A stretch of DNA of 64,000 nucleotides, from assembly GCA_019055375.1 (NCBI GenBank), contig JAHQIW010007107.1, positions 372,001 through 436,000 of the forward strand, in the 5' to 3' direction. Position numbers and translations under genes: made by a program. Position 1 is the stretch's first letter. Each line of letters starts with the position of its first letter. Source of the stretch: Parelaphostrongylus tenuis. Taxonomy: Eukaryota; Nematoda; Chromadorea; Rhabditida; Metastrongylidae. This document shows positions 1 through 12,740 of this stretch, piece after piece. Under the pieces are notes generated by a model that worked only from the letters and a program-made list of their open reading frames with translations, did no database searches and was not told the DNA's origin.

Positions 1-339
1 CGAACAAAATTCGTATAAGCATACTGTGACGATTCAGCTCATCGACACCATGGGCCATTCAACTGCAAAATGCTCTTTCACCAAAAGCAAACAAAGAGAA
101 CATTCCAAAAATGCGATAAGATTATGAAGTCATAAACAACAAGAGCCAATTCTTTAAGCGAAGTAAAGTAGAAACAACTTGAGACTATAACGATTTTCTA
201 CGAACAATAAAGAAATATCAAACCAAATTTCTATTGGTCCCGTTAAAGTCCAATTAAGTTCAGTACATATTCCTGATTCTGAAAAAAAAACTGTTTGACC
301 TATGGAGAAAAGTGATTTGAGGTGTTTTAGAATGGATCC

Positions 340-575
340 AGTTCGTTGCTTGTTCGATCCCCAGCCGTGAGTTCACCAGGTTTTCCATGTCTCCGGTATC
401 GATAAATAGGAATCACACCTGTTTGAGAGGACAATGGCCCTGACTTCATATGTCGCTCGTCCACTACAAGTCATTGTATGGGCCAGATATGCATCCAATT
501 ACCTATACGTTACGATTAGAGGCCAATACATAGCGCAAACATCACGCTTGACTAATGGCTAGAGCTTTATTCTCT
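340..575 (+). repeat. SINE-C, strongly decayed copy
   Basis: The order of landmarks matches better SINE-C copies elsewhere in the window. A tRNA-derived body is followed by a segment reading roughly 'GGCCAGATATGCATCCAATT' (474-503 area) and then by an end resembling '...TAGAGCTTTATTC'. Compare 20225-20490 and 53615-53935. Many substitutions make the ends uncertain. Confidence 0.45.
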
Positions 576-2244
576 GTTATTTCTTGAGTTCTGTAGGCAA
601 AAAATTGGAGCTTTCACAAAAATTGCCTCCGGAATTCCATTTTAAGAGAAATTGCTTATAGCTAAATACCCATGCAAAGTCTCAGTAACCTTGTCTTATC
701 AATATTTCAGATAACTTTTGCTAAAAACTGAATAACCATTTCTGACGTCAGAAGATCTCGTCTCATTCAAAAATTCGTATGACTAGTTTCATCCATCACA
801 AAAGAGATCTGATGTGATGGATTTCTGTCTGATACTCGTAGTAAACAACGTACTATAATAAACAACTGCACACTTCCTTCCAAAAGATGCCTTTCGCTTC
901 TAGACGAAGAACAACTCAGCACATGGAACGAATATAGGGAAAGCTGCAAAGGAATGACAGAAAAAGAAATTTATAAAAACAAAGTTGAAAAGTAGATCAG
1001 TCCTTCACGCAGTAAAAAATCTCCATTTGTAATTGCCCCTACTCGCAGCCACAACAGAGATCAGCAGAGACTCTTCTGCTTTATGATACACCAAAGAGGG
1101 TACAGATTCCAGGAAAACGACGTTATCAGCTGGGAAGATTTGAAAAAATTACTTATTCATGAATGTGTCAGTATATATACAGTTATGCGATGCCAGAATG
1201 ATAATCACTTACAATTTTGAACTAAAATAATTGCAAAGAACTTTACTGATTAGAACGACAACCGATGGACAAATCCTTAATTGCAAGACATCAGTTCTCT
1301 TGTACTATTAATATTGAACATTGATCATCTGAAGAAACAAAACAGACTTTTTTCTCCGTTTAAGCTCGTATTTCAAACACGAAAGCTATCGATTAAGTGG
1401 AAAATCGTTCAGGAAAGACATGATGGTGATTCTCAACATCAGTGTTCGTTTGAGAAGTTCGGGTTCACAAAGGAAATTCCAAAAATATACACTTTCTAGA
1501 GCAGCGGTCTTTTCTGTAGGTGTGTAAAGTTTCTGTTTTAGAAAAACCAGCTTCCAGGCGAATGCGTTAATTGACGATGATGTAGTCAAATTGATCGCGT
1601 CGACATACATCAACAGAATTCTTCATGTAATGTCGACAGAAAGTGCATCGGAACAATGAGACAGCATGGAAGGTCATCATAACAAACTCACGCAGTCCCC
1701 GACCTATTCAATACCTTCTCCTTTCCGTAGAACAGTTCTAAATCTACTCCAGATCTCTTTCAGTCTATTATAGGACTTTGTTTTCATCACACTGGAAAAG
1801 TGCGTTGCGTAGACGAAGAAGGTCATAAAGATGGGTCTTGGTTTACAAACCATCCAATCACGCTCCTGTTTAGATCGTTAACTACTCAAGGGGATCATGT
1901 TCACGGCCAAGCTCATCATGACGAGGATACGAACGCCACTCGACGACCCACTTACAATTTCGAGGACGGCTCTACTTCAATATAACGTAAAGCATTGTAG
2001 TCCCCGGCTTCAGTCAGCTCGATATTATTCTACATATTAGTAGAATGCATTAATGAATAGTCCCATGGCAGCACACTTGCGTCAGAAGTCTGGAGCGTCA
2101 CCTAAGTAAATCGAAATTTAAAGAGACTGTAATGGCCCTGAGATTCCAACAGCCACTACGTACTGGCCCTATCCAACTTTCCTCATCGGACACTCTTGTT
2201 AGAGTTAGAAGGGAAATAATTTTTAAAAAAAAGTAAAAAAGGAA

Positions 2245-2370
2245 AGTGCAACGGTTCGAGCCGGACAGGGTGAAATGTGGGTTCAAGTCTTAGCTGATGT
2301 GAAAGTTTTGCACATCACTCTACATCACTGGGTATACTATAACATCATGCCACCGCTAAAAGCGTTTAAA
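2245..2370 (+). repeat. SINE-A copy (tRNA-derived head and conserved tail)
   Basis: A B-box-like GGGTTCAAGTC motif is followed by the hallmark SINE-A tail: TTTTGCACATCACTCTACAT, then CACTGGGTATA, then ACATCATGCCACCGCT. The same tail occurs at 31104-31232, 31299-31521 and, diverged, at 22560-22830. The head is damaged. This is a non-coding retroposon remnant. Confidence 0.65.
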
Positions 2371-2859
2371 TAAAACGAATTCTACTTGAAAATAGAATGT
2401 CTACCACTGTAGTTTCTCGCGACCACGTTACAAAAATAACTTGTCAGTTTCAAAGCGAAGGGTGGATTTGCATGCGGATCCTTGCCGTGCGCTTCTTGAA
2501 TAGGCGTGAAACCCATTCACTGAATGCATTGCTCAGATTACTTGCCATGCAACTCATTGCGTTCTCAAGGAGGAGGCCCAAGATTAGCACTAAGATTTAT
2601 TCATTACCAAATTGGCTGACGTTCGTGGGTTTTGTTTAGTTGTGTTTCGTTGAGAAGCCGGGATGGTCGAGTCGATAGGCAACCTAGTTGGTGAAGGATT
2701 TTTCTCTTTTAGTGAGTAAAATCATAAAAACCTATTTTTGCAAATATTATTTACAAAACCTGTTAACATATTTAACAATGAGCATCCTAACACTTCTTAC
2801 ATTCGCTTCGTTTCCTCGCGTTCATCATCACAAAGTTCTTCTAATATATCACGTGATGT

Positions 2860-3090
2860 TTTGGCTGCTGCTTGAAAGTTTTAGTCTTTTTTATGACTGT
2901 CGTAGAATGCTGGTCGATGCGAGTTTGATTGCAGTCCCGAAAGCATCCGACGTAAAACATTCCTGGGTGTTCAGATGGTTCAGATGGTTGATTGCAAGAA
3001 TGTTACGCAAGGAGATCGAACCAGCTCATCGCCTTTCACCTCACATTTCTGATACACTGCATCACTAACCATTGTGTTAGCCTGCCCCCA
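2860..3090 (-). repeat. SINE-E copy
   Basis: On the minus strand a tRNA-like head begins near 3085 (rc of GATACACTGCATCAC) and contains a B-box (rc of GAGATCGAACCAG). It is followed by the family body (rc of GACTGTCGTAGAATG). The same order is seen at 37930-38130, 39470-39690 and 60540-60730. It is diverged and non-coding. Confidence 0.5.
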
Positions 3091-3685
3091 ACTTCGCATA
3101 CAGCCTTTAATAATACCACTTCATGGCTGATAATGGCCATCAGCATTGTTTCGTTCAGTTTTCAAAATGTTCAATGCGATTCGATTTTTGCTGAGCATTA
3201 AAATAAACGCACACAGGCTAAAAATGGCCCTCACAATTGTGACACCGACTTCATTATTCGGCTTTTCGCTGTGGCCCTTTTTCGTGATTTGTATATTTCT
3301 CCTTTGTAGTCCACGTAATGTCAAGTGCCTTTCCACAATTTAACACACACCCTTTATGATGTTGTAAAAAAATGTTCTTCATTTGCACATTCTGAACCGC
3401 GTTCAAGAGGTGTGTTATCGGAGCTCGTTAGAAAGGGCACCAAAATGAGCACACATCTTACGTAGAATCCAGTAAAGGTGAGGTCTAGTGGGCTTTTTTG
3501 AGACAACCGTTCTGTCGTTCAGTTCATAGATAGCAAAGAAAAAAATGAAAGTACAGATCCGAAAGAGCCGTCTTTCAAAGGGTTAAATTCAAAGGACTGG
3601 TTAATCGTGCATGTACAGTACATATCCATACTGTCCGGAATCTGTTAAGTATTGCTATTACTCATTTGTGCTAATTTTCTTCGTA

Positions 3686-4528
3686 CTAAATGTATAAATA
3701 TGACCCCGCCGTTTTTTACGATACAAATCAATACAAAAAATTTTTCTACCAAAGTTTATTTAAAAAGATTTTCATTAATAGCCATAACACTTTTCCAATT
3801 TTGGTTAATTTGTGATTGCTACCGAAGAAAAAACTGGCAAGTAATATTGTTATAATTCTTTTAAAATTTGCTATTCTAAGGCGTGTAAGGTGAAACCTCC
3901 TACAACTCCCACCTTAGCTCTTCTATGACGTTTTCGACCGGTTTTGCAACATGAGGTCGAGTGTTATCATACAGACAAATCACTTCATTGAGTCTTACGG
4001 CCAATTCTAATTGTTTTATTTGCAATTTAAGGTTTGATTTGGTTGATTAATGTTGATAAAATGCTGCGTTAACCGCGCCCAATTCACCAGATTTCAAGAG
4101 CTCGTAGTAAAGGACGCCTTTCTGACGCCAGCAAATGCACACCAAGCCTTCGTCCCATGAATATCTTGCTTCGCAGTCGATTTTGCTGGTTTTCCGAAAT
4201 CCGTCCATGATCTTTAGTGCTCTGGACTGTCAGAACGAATTCACTTCTCACCTTCAATTACTATGCGATGCAAAAAAGTCTTCTTTCTCGTCGATGGCGG
4301 TTTTCAAATAATCATAAAGTATAGTTTTCCGAAAATGGTATTTTTCGGATAAAAGGTCGTCATCTTCAAAGTTCTGTAAAACTATCATATAAGATATTTT
4401 GTATACAAAACCATATAAATGAACAGCATTTTCGACGCACTTTCAACAAAAAAGAATTTGCATATCTTTATTTTTACTACTATTACAGCAAAAATAATTA
4501 TACGGCGGGGTGATATTTGTACACCTAA
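3686..4528 (-). mobile_element. Mariner-family transposon, degenerate, with both TIRs
   Basis: The ends form a 27-bp terminal inverted repeat (3686-3712 and 4502-4528). The shared core is AAATAT, then one variable base, then ACCCCGCCGT. Each end is flanked by a TA dinucleotide (3684-3685 and 4529-4530), the expected Tc1/mariner target duplication. On the minus strand, broken translation recalls mariner transposase: FLHRIV near 4270, then DFGKPAKSTAKQDIHGTKAW, GVLYYELLKSGELG, and further on a piece reading TRPHVAKPV. Frameshifts and stops interrupt it. At 843 bp it is shorter than the usual roughly 1.3 kb, and both the HTH region and the C-terminal part with the last catalytic Asp appear to be missing. 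It is inactive; mobilisation in trans through the TIRs cannot be judged. Confidence 0.85.
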
Positions 4529-4530
4529 TA

Positions 4531-7500
4531 ACATACAAAATGCATACTGGACCATGCATATTTGGGGTTTTTTTTAATTAAAAAAAATTCGCATCCGATG
4601 ATACAATGACAAGGATTTATCGTGACAATAAGAAAGGTAAGAACAATAGGTAACTGCTCAAAAAATGAATTCTTCAGGTATCAAGTGCAGTAACGAAAGT
4701 GTATGAATGAAGCGGGCCCTGTCTTAGAGCAAATAATTTGATAAGTCGAAATCTTTTTGATTTCTACTTATTTAAACAAGTTATATTTTGAGAACGAAGT
4801 GTTTGCTGTTCAAGATTGGAACATTTTATCTTCAATTTTTGAACGTATATAGGTACAGACTCAAAAGTCAATAATACCCCTTAGAAAAAGCACAAATGTT
4901 GCAAATTTTCTAGACGTCTAAGAAGATTCGGAAACTCAAACATTTCCCTCTTTTTGCTGCCGAAAAAACTACTGTACTATGAAAATAAACATAGCTTTGA
5001 GATATGCGCTAAAAAAAAGAAACACTGGAAAGAGAAGAAATGAATTGTGTGGGAGGAAAGAAATAATGAGAAGATTAAATGGTCCTGTTGTCGAGATGAA
5101 GAAAAACATTACGCAAACCGGATAACGATCATTTTTATTCCCCCGTGCGTGATTTATAATATATGGTGAGATGTCAAACCAATAACTACGTTTGAAAAGC
5201 CATGAACAACCAAGAACAATTGTTTATTGCTTTTCAGGTCTTTAAAGAGCTTTAGAAGGAGCGTTTCTCCTCAAAATCGTTTCTTTTTTCTAACTTTTCA
5301 AAATCTATAGCCGCCTTAACCAGACTAGAACAAGAAAAGCAGGGAGGATAAATCGACTGCTAGTAGTACTACGAGTTAATTATGAAAAACTAAGAAATCT
5401 AGACAACATAATAGCATATGAACAGAATCATATTGTGGGCCGAACTATGCAATCAATGTGCAAATGAAACAGCGGCAGCCTTCCTAACCCCTTTGTGTTG
5501 AACACCACTTATTGAAATGAATTCCTTCGTGAAGGTCGGAAGCATGAAAGCAAAACTATGGAGATTAGCATGATCAACAAAATGATTAACAAAGATACAG
5601 AAACAGGAAGCATGAAATATGTGAATTTCTCAGTTGAAATGACACGCGCCGTAAAGAATAAATGATTTTTTGAATCATCCTACTGACGTAATAAGGCGAA
5701 TCTTCGACTTTGCCAGTTTTCCACTACCTGTTAGATTTTCCAAAAAAAAAAAGAGAAAGGATTCACTTTATTAGTCGTAGGTTAGCCACTGAATCACTGC
5801 TCTTTTGATGTGAAAGAATGACCAAATTTTTTCCATGCGAATTAATTTTTTTCAACTTTTTTAGTTCAAAAAACGTAAGATCAATTTTTCACAGAATGTT
5901 ATCGAAAGGCACATAACTGTATGGGAAGCTGAGCTAGATTTCACTAGTAAGCAACCTACTCGCAATCCTGCAAGTGAATAATTTCTCTTTCGATTGAAGG
6001 AAACAGATAAAAGCTGCACGCTTTCATATATTCATGTGATCTCCGAGTCGACCGCAATTTTCAGCTTCTTCTGGGTGAAGAGCATCACAGACTTGTTTGC
6101 ATCCATCGCTGTGACGAGCATGGATGGATGGCAAACATCAACTGACGTACGTGATTTATGATCACCCTAGTAGAGAACATAATGGTCTTACGAATGCCTG
6201 CCTTTAAACCGGAATGAAACATAAAAATACCTAGAAATGAAATGAAAATAGCCAAAGCATTGAGTACACTTGCACAACCTTACTGATTACCAGTAGCTAT
6301 CATGAAGTGTACTATATTCGTTGATTACAGTCTGGTAGCGGCTCAGAAGTTCTTCCAGCTTTCTGGAAGCTTCCATTTCTCTGATGAAGAGGAGAAAAAG
6401 CGAGAATTAAGAGTCGATGACTTATTGGTAGCTGTCGCCTTCACCTCAGGCAGTCTCAGCGCATGTGTACTCCCCTAATTATTTATGGATAGGATGCCTG
6501 AGGATACTTCGCGAGATCCGAAAAAGTAGTTTTCACTCCGACTTGCTCGGATCTGGTTTTTAGCGAACCGCCCTTAACATCGTGTATAGCAGCAAAAGTC
6601 GATTTCCATCTTCGCGTAAAACTCAGATGACCAAGAGCTAATTTTTGGACCATCCATTTTTCAAGCTTCTTCTTTCAAGCACATGGCGTTCGCGTGGGCA
6701 GCATAGAGTGAAGGTGAGCCTCAATCGTTAGTCGAATTACCCAGGCGACAAAGATGAGTGTACTGGCAAATATTTACCAACAGAATCACATATGCTCTCT
6801 GCGCATGCTGTGTTGTGATACGTGTACTTCTTCTCCAACAAGTGTCGAAAAGTCGATAATCAATGAAGAACTGATAAACAAACGTAGCAAAGTGATAATG
6901 GAACGGAAAAATAACACGTTGATCGGAAAACAGAATTTGTCGAGCACTGATAATCAAGTAAAAAATTTCAAAATTAGATGGTAAACTAATCTTTGAAGGT
7001 AGAGAAACTCTACACCATCGCTCACGCAGTTCCAGCCAAGTGAAATGATTTCTTTGAAAACCCTACTTACCTAGAAGTACTTCGAGATTCATCAGAAATA
7101 TTATCTCGAACATTATTTTAACACTAAGAAGCCATGTAAACGGACATTCTTCAGCGGAATATCAGTACTCGGTAAGATAGATTAAGCGAAAGGGAAGGTT
7201 ATTTAGAAAGCTTCTAAGCAAATTTCAACCACATTTTCCCAATAATCCGACCGTCGATTAGCCTATCAAGAATGTCCCAAAATTCTTGGAGTCATTAATG
7301 ATTACGTTGAGGGAAAAATTTCATTTTCACCACCACAGGTACTCATGAGAGACGTGTTCTTTCACCAGTCTAAATGCCTCTCATTTTCAAGTTAACAGTT
7401 TAGAATTTCTATTACGATGTAAAAAGAAGGTCAGAGTAAAGATCAAAAAGTCAAAAAGTGACTCATGCTTTTATGATTTTCTAGAACACTCGACTAAGAA

Positions 7501-7855
7501 TGTTTGCTAATGAACTACGAGAACGTCGTGAAAGATTATTCATTTCAATTGAAGAACATTGGTTAGAAATTCCGTCTTTAGGAAAAATTTATTAAAACTC
7601 GAACATCTTGTGGAACTTAAGTGACCTAAAAGCTTTCTACTTACATTCACAAAAGGCAATGCGATACGCTTTGAAGACTCTACTTCAAATTTCCTCTTAT
7701 TTTTGACTGAGGCTGACACGAGGTTTTTATCGGTCTTGAGACTAATTCTAATAATATTTTGACTATAGAAAGATGAGATACGTAGCAATGTAGTGGTTAG
7801 AGTGTTTAAAAAACAAAATATTGCCTTCGAATTGTAGTAAATTTGTAGGGAATGA
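4531..7855. other. Intergenic DNA, nothing recognised
   Basis: More than 3 kb of A+T-rich sequence. No coding exon, tRNA-like head or clear inverted repeat was found on either strand. A short overlapping pair of open frames near 6721-6984 on opposite strands has no family resemblance and is treated as chance. Confidence 0.5.
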
Positions 7856-8202
7856 TTTTATACACTATTCCTTGGACTATTAAGAACTATGCCGATTTAC
7901 GCATATCTCAATCAGAAAACACGATCGACGTACTTTGTGTGCATGAGTTTTACGATTATTAATAGTTTCTTGGTGAAAGGTAGGACGTCAGTATTGCAAG
8001 CCGCTTCTGCGAATTTGCATTCAAGAATGAATCTGTGCAAAAAAAGTAATTTGAGATTGTTTTGTTGGACTGAACCATTCAAATGTTGGGGTGTACTTAT
8101 ACACAAAGTACGTCGATCACAAAGTACGTCGATCGTGTTTTTCTGATTGAGATATGCGTAAATCGGCATAGTTCTTGATAGTCCAAGGAATAGTGTATAA
8201 AA
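7856..8202. mobile_element. 347-bp foldback MITE with about 80-bp inverted repeats
   Basis: The left arm (7856 to about 7940) and right arm (about 8117-8202) are near-perfect reverse complements. Outer ends read TTTTATACACTATTCC and its complement. The arms contain a GCCGATTTACGCATATC block and a GATCGACGTACTTTG block. The intervening roughly 175 bp is unique. The right arm carries an extra tandem copy of ACAAAGTACGTCGAT (8102-8133). TGA on both flanks (7853-7855, 8203-8205) is a possible 3-bp target duplication. No transposase is encoded, so this is a non-autonomous element. The open frames across it merely read the palindrome. Confidence 0.85.
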
Positions 8203-8462
8203 TGACGAAAGCATTTATCGAAGGAAAATTATATTGGCTATGAAACTGAAGTATTCTGCACAACCTTCCTAATGAATAGTTATATGCTGAGTTAATTGCT
8301 ACAGCCGAAGCGATAATATTTTTATTGCAGGTAAACCCTTAATTACTTTTAAATTACTTATAGGTTTGTGATCTCATCAATCTAATTCTCAATAATCACC
8401 TAGCGGTTCAAGAAGTTTAAAGCAAACCCGTGTGGAGTTCAATTTCAATTTGAAGTGTAAAA

Positions 8463-8525
8463 GTTTTATAAGCGTTTGGCTTTGATCTATCCCTGAGGGA
8501 AGCGCCATGCATTCAACTCCACAAA
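8463..8525 (-). repeat. SINE-C 3' fragment
   Basis: The stretch 'GGCTTTGATCTATCCCTGAG' followed by GCGCCATGCATTC matches the end segment of SINE-C on the minus strand. Compare 18060-18110 and 24855-24905. Only this piece is recognisable. Confidence 0.5.
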
Positions 8526-9035
8526 GCACGAAAAATCGTGGTGCACACCACATCAGTATTGTTATTCTCCAAGACGAGTCTGGCACGATCTTATCAACGC
8601 AAAAATGATGAAGGGCTCGGTGAACACGGAGAGAGTGGTGGAACCATCGAGCACGTTAGTGGTAGAGTGCAACTCTAATTGCTACGACGTGTACTTACTC
8701 TTCAAAATCTATGCACACTTTTCATGACCATGTGTACTGATTTCAGTACGCCTTCAACGTTCCGCTCTGTATGTACAAATTTAATGGATACGTCAATTAA
8801 CTGGCCTAAAATCTCGTCAATCAAACACTGCCTTTTCTCTAACCATGATCGCATTCTTTACAACGAAACAAAAAAACCCGAACCCAACAACAGAACGATA
8901 ATATAGAGAACTTGTTCCCTGTACTTTATAGATACTGATGGCTAAATTAAGGCTGATTTCACAGAACGTAAAAATCGCCTTGAAGGACACGATTGGAACG
9001 TTGGTTCAGCCCTTTCCAATCTCAACGGTCAAACA

Positions 9036-9200
9036 AAAGGGTATACAGCTTTTTGAGTGCTGAAAATTCTTCTAAATGCAAAATATACGGAATACGAAAT
9101 ACGGAATAAAGGCAAAATGAGTCGAAAGAAAAGGGCTATTCAGCTTTTTGAGTGCTGAAAATCCCTCTGAATGCAGAATATACGGAATACGAAGTTTACG
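9036..9200 (+). repeat. Two-copy tandem repeat, period about 95 bp
   Basis: Two direct copies of a block start with CAGCTTTTTGAGTGCTGAAA and contain AATATACGGAATACGAA (about 9045-9100 and 9139-9196). They differ by a few substitutions. The intervening sequence is also A+T-rich and purine-biased. No protein is implied. Confidence 0.8.
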
Positions 9201-9329
9201 AAAATAATTTATTTTGCTTTTTCTTAGTAGTGCTGTGATCTTACAGATACACATTTAGCAATACTGAGTACTATATAAGACTCTGAATCTTAGGCGGGAG
9301 GTAAATACCCCTTTCACTCTTTCCAGTGA

Positions 9330-9430
9330 CGCATGGTAGCACCTCATTGCAGAGGACGTTGCTGTGATCTCACAGGGGAAGGGGGGGGGGGGGGGGGGGG
9401 GTTCAACTCCGGGGCGAGGAATTAAATTTT
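9330..9430 (+). repeat. Poly-G tract inside a tRNA-like repeat
   Basis: A run of at least 21 G residues (9381-9401) is followed immediately by a B-box-like GTTCAACTCC. It lies next to a GGTAGCACCTCATTGCAGAGG head-like segment, which suggests a worn SINE with an expanded internal G tract. Long G runs also occur in or beside other SINE copies here (29067-29092 as C, 38670s). Confidence 0.5.
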
Positions 9431-12429
9431 GCATGACCCAGCAATATTGGATATATGAGAATAATCCTTCATAGCACTGACTTCGCTACAACTAATGGAT
9501 TATATGCGTTACGAAGATCCTTGCTAACAGCTAAGCCCTAGAGTTTGCAGCTAACGAATAAATTATCGAAACAAGACATGATTTCCGCAAATTCTTATGA
9601 GTCCGAAGCAATTTCAAATCTGAGAGTTAGCGAACATCTATTCAACATAGCATTTAACATGTGATCGCAAGGTATAATGAAGAGGATTATTTATCGACTT
9701 GTTTTTCGTATTCAGCAGCTGCTTGGGAAAAAGCGTTAAAGACGCCGCTATCAGTTGTTTCACAGCAAGCTTCTTCACTAAATGAACTGACTAAACATAT
9801 TTTCAGAGATTTTTTCATGCACAAATTTCGATACTTACGATAAATCAGCTGAGTGCTATTGAAATACGCGTGCACATGATAGAAGAAACAAAGCTATTCA
9901 AATCTCAAAACTTCATTTAATCATTTCTGAGAACATTTTTCTATTAACCTAGGCATTGATCAAAGGGAAACGAAAGAAAAATCACATCGAGAAATTAGTA
10001 AATTACTAGGGTATTGAACCATTTGGCTGACTGGATTGCATCGTGACAGACCTTTATAGGCTCTGAAGAAGACGTGATCCGCCGAGACGTTAGCTATCGT
10101 GAAATAAACACTGCAGTGAACTTATACGCTCATGCACTAAAAGTTCAGCTAGAAGAGTACGAATTCAATAGCAACACTGCTATTCAGATACCATCTTGGC
10201 ATTTCGAACTGACATACGGAAGTCCTGAAAACTCGGTCGCGCACAACTCAAACATTTTTTTTTTTTGAAGAACAGGCTGAGCGTATGAGATTGTACAGTA
10301 AGCCTAGATGATATCCAGACTGAAAAAAAAGAAAGAGTGAGTAGGAGAGCGATATTAACGAGAGCCAGTCAGTCAGCCAGTGCGCTATTTTTCTACGCTA
10401 TTTATTCAACTTGGATCCGCCCCAAAGAAAAAAATGCGAGATGACAAAGCACCAAAGGTGCCAGCGAACAGTTGACCGAAAACAGGAAAACATACGTCAA
10501 AGTTAAGACCGATTAGCATATTATTGACAAAATTGTGGTAGAAATTTTCACAATACCTTTTATATCACGTATACGGTAACTGACAAACCAAGCATATCAG
10601 TGTTAGTTATCCAGAGGGGCAAGACATAGCAAAATTTCCGAAAGTTCGTCGAGCACAGCATTGGCAAGCGAACTCCACTGGCTCGAGTGACCCAAAAATC
10701 ACGAAATTTACCGCATAAAATTCAGTTGTTGTACAGTTTCGAAAGGCAAGAATTCGGTCGGCTTTTGCCCTCTTACATGTTCCCTCCGTGCTCTCATAAT
10801 TTTATAAGAAGCTCGTTTCCTCCTGCTCAGCTTTGGAGCTCGTCGTTCATATTGTTCACTTCCCCAGAAGGAAAGTAAACTCTTGATGTTCTGGGATATT
10901 TATTCATTTGAAAAAACGACAATAATTGCCAATGTTGTGTAGGTGGTCTTTCTAGTGGATTGATAATGTCCTCATCAGTCTTGTATCAAATGCTTTACTC
11001 GTAAAGGATGATTTACGGAAAGCTAATTCATCTTCCGTGATCTGAGATGAGGAAGATGCACATGGTTGTCGAAGAAATCAAAGTATATGACACAGAGGTC
11101 GCCTTTAACGCACTTTTGGATGTTTTCCATCTGTAAACTGAGAGACAATTTCTTTGTTTCTCAAACCCCTCAATGCCTGTCGATGATCTTCCTAACCAAA
11201 GTTTTCAGCCAATACTTAGGCATTTCTAGCTTCTTGAGACTCTTATCGCTTCTTGGAAAAAATTTGAAAGTTAAAATATAAGTTCAGAGTTGCTAATCTC
11301 CGGTCAGTTTTAGCACAGTAAAATCGCCGGTCGGGCAAGATTTTCAATTTAACTTTATGTCGTGTAGTTCGTCGTGGTGTTTTGCAATGAAAGCCTCTTA
11401 TGTTTGACACTGATAAGAGGTTGTTTGGAATGATGAGCTGTTGCGAATGGCCATTGTCATCATAACAAGTCCAAGACCTTTCAGTCCTTATACGCTCCAA
11501 GGTAAAGTTCTTCAAACTATATCCATGAGTTGTAAGTAGGCATGAAATGGTAATGATAGCTGAGCAGCGGAGATTTTTGTGAAAATTCTCTGAATTCAAA
11601 CAAAACTCTTAGACATTGCCTTCGCCATATTTTGGAATGGTTGAAGATAGGTGAACCAAACTGTCAAAAATGGCATTGATTAGTCTTTCTTTGAGATAGT
11701 CTCCTATCAACTATAAACATTCAAATCGAGTTCTCTATTGTTCAAAGGAAACAACTTTCAAGGCAACGATTGTTATACGAGGTCATCAAAGCGCACAACG
11801 TGCTTATCATTCCAAGAAGTAACTCTTTCCGTAATCGTAAAAGGGCTAATTAATTCTTGTATTATCAATCTGCCTGTCGATAAGATCAAATATAATATTA
11901 GCTTCAACCGTCATCACAGTGCATCCCGTTCTGAGTACAATAAAGTAGCTTTGAGATTTCAACGCAATATAGGTTTTTGTTCTACTGAGCAATGCATTGA
12001 TGAGAACTCCTGTGAGGCGCCGCGAATGAGTTCTTCATTACAGTTCCTTTCCCTGAATCATTACATAAGTGTAGCCGCAAGGGTTCGGCACATCCAAGGA
12101 TACTTTAGAGTTTTATCAGAGTGGGCGAAAACATTGTTTCTTAAGAATGAGCGAACCACCGTCTTGTACACCGCAATCATTTGCTTTCAGGGTCCTCATC
12201 GAACAGTGCAAAGGTACAAGACGGATATAAATTATATAACGACATTCACACATGAATGAGGCACTCATATACAGATGGTACGCGTTTGTCTGGTAGAGAC
12301 ATAGGAATCGCCCAAAAATAAAGAGGATCACACATGACGCACACTGCCCTCAATGACCTGTGAAAGTTTTACCTATTCGAGTGGAGGACTATTGGATTGC
12401 CCTATAATCTCTTTGCATTTCCACAACTT
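9431..12429. other. Intergenic DNA, essentially featureless
   Basis: Apart from a short LINE relic near 10795-10860, nothing was recognised. One open frame of 173 codons (11738-12259, +) lies here. Its translation has no recognisable domain, no splice-linked neighbours and ordinary A+T-rich composition. A frame of this length is not unexpected by chance in 64 kb. Confidence 0.45.
10795..10860 (-). mobile_element. Short RTE LINE relic (RT C-terminal region)
   Basis: The segment CGTTTCCTCCTGCTCAGCTT, followed by GGAGCTCGTCGTTCAT, closely matches the reverse-transcriptase region at 60860-60905 of the RTE element in this window. There the minus strand reads MNDLAPELSRRKQA. About 60 bp are recognisable. 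Confidence 0.5.
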
Positions 12430-12740
12430 TGTTATTTCAATTTCCGTCCATTGAAAGGGCCATAAAAGAAGTCGGTGAGGTCGCTTTTGAGCTAGTCTCT
12501 AAATTTTTTCTTCCGCAGATGCTGCTTCAGGGAATGGAGGAGATGATAATCAACCGATGGGGCAATATCACGGCTATACGGTGGATGTGGTACCGCAAAC
12601 ATGCCCAGTTTCTCCAAAATGCGCCGAGCCGATTTCCTAATGTGTGATGATCGGATGCATAAGGTGTCCATCGAGACAACACTATGCGGAACCCGTTTCA
12701 CCTGGATGTCAGGCGATGGTGCTACGGCTGTTTCCAAGTT
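12430..12740 (-). mobile_element. Mariner transposase fragment (C-terminal part)
   Basis: Minus-strand translation reads RRILEKLGMFAVPHPPYSRD, then IAPSVDYHLLHSLKQHLRKK. This is the conserved mariner stretch around the third catalytic Asp (family pattern PHPPYSPDLAPSDYHLFRSL), here with one inserted residue before DYHL. Stops follow, and a trailing piece ending DFFYGPFNGRK is weakly similar to the family end. The N-terminal half and the other catalytic residues were not found, so it is a dead fragment. It is a different copy from the one at 3686-4528. Confidence 0.8.

Larger units (their letters stand above)
1..3685. other. Intergenic DNA with decayed repeats, no gene seen
   Basis: No exon chain with consistent splice sites or recognisable protein family was found on either strand. 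The open frames here are short and look like chance. What can be recognised is dispersed repeat debris, listed separately: a worn SINE-C copy, a SINE-A copy and a SINE-E copy. The rest is A+T-rich sequence in which I see nothing. Confidence 0.6.

Noticed and set aside
7889..8214. Two opposite frames with the shared peptide MPIYAYLNQK
   Set aside because: Both start in the arms of the same inverted repeat; identical N-termini are produced by the palindrome.
11738..12259. 173-codon open frame on +
   Set aside because: No domain, no splice-linked exon, composition like the surroundings; length is within chance expectation for 64 kb of such DNA.
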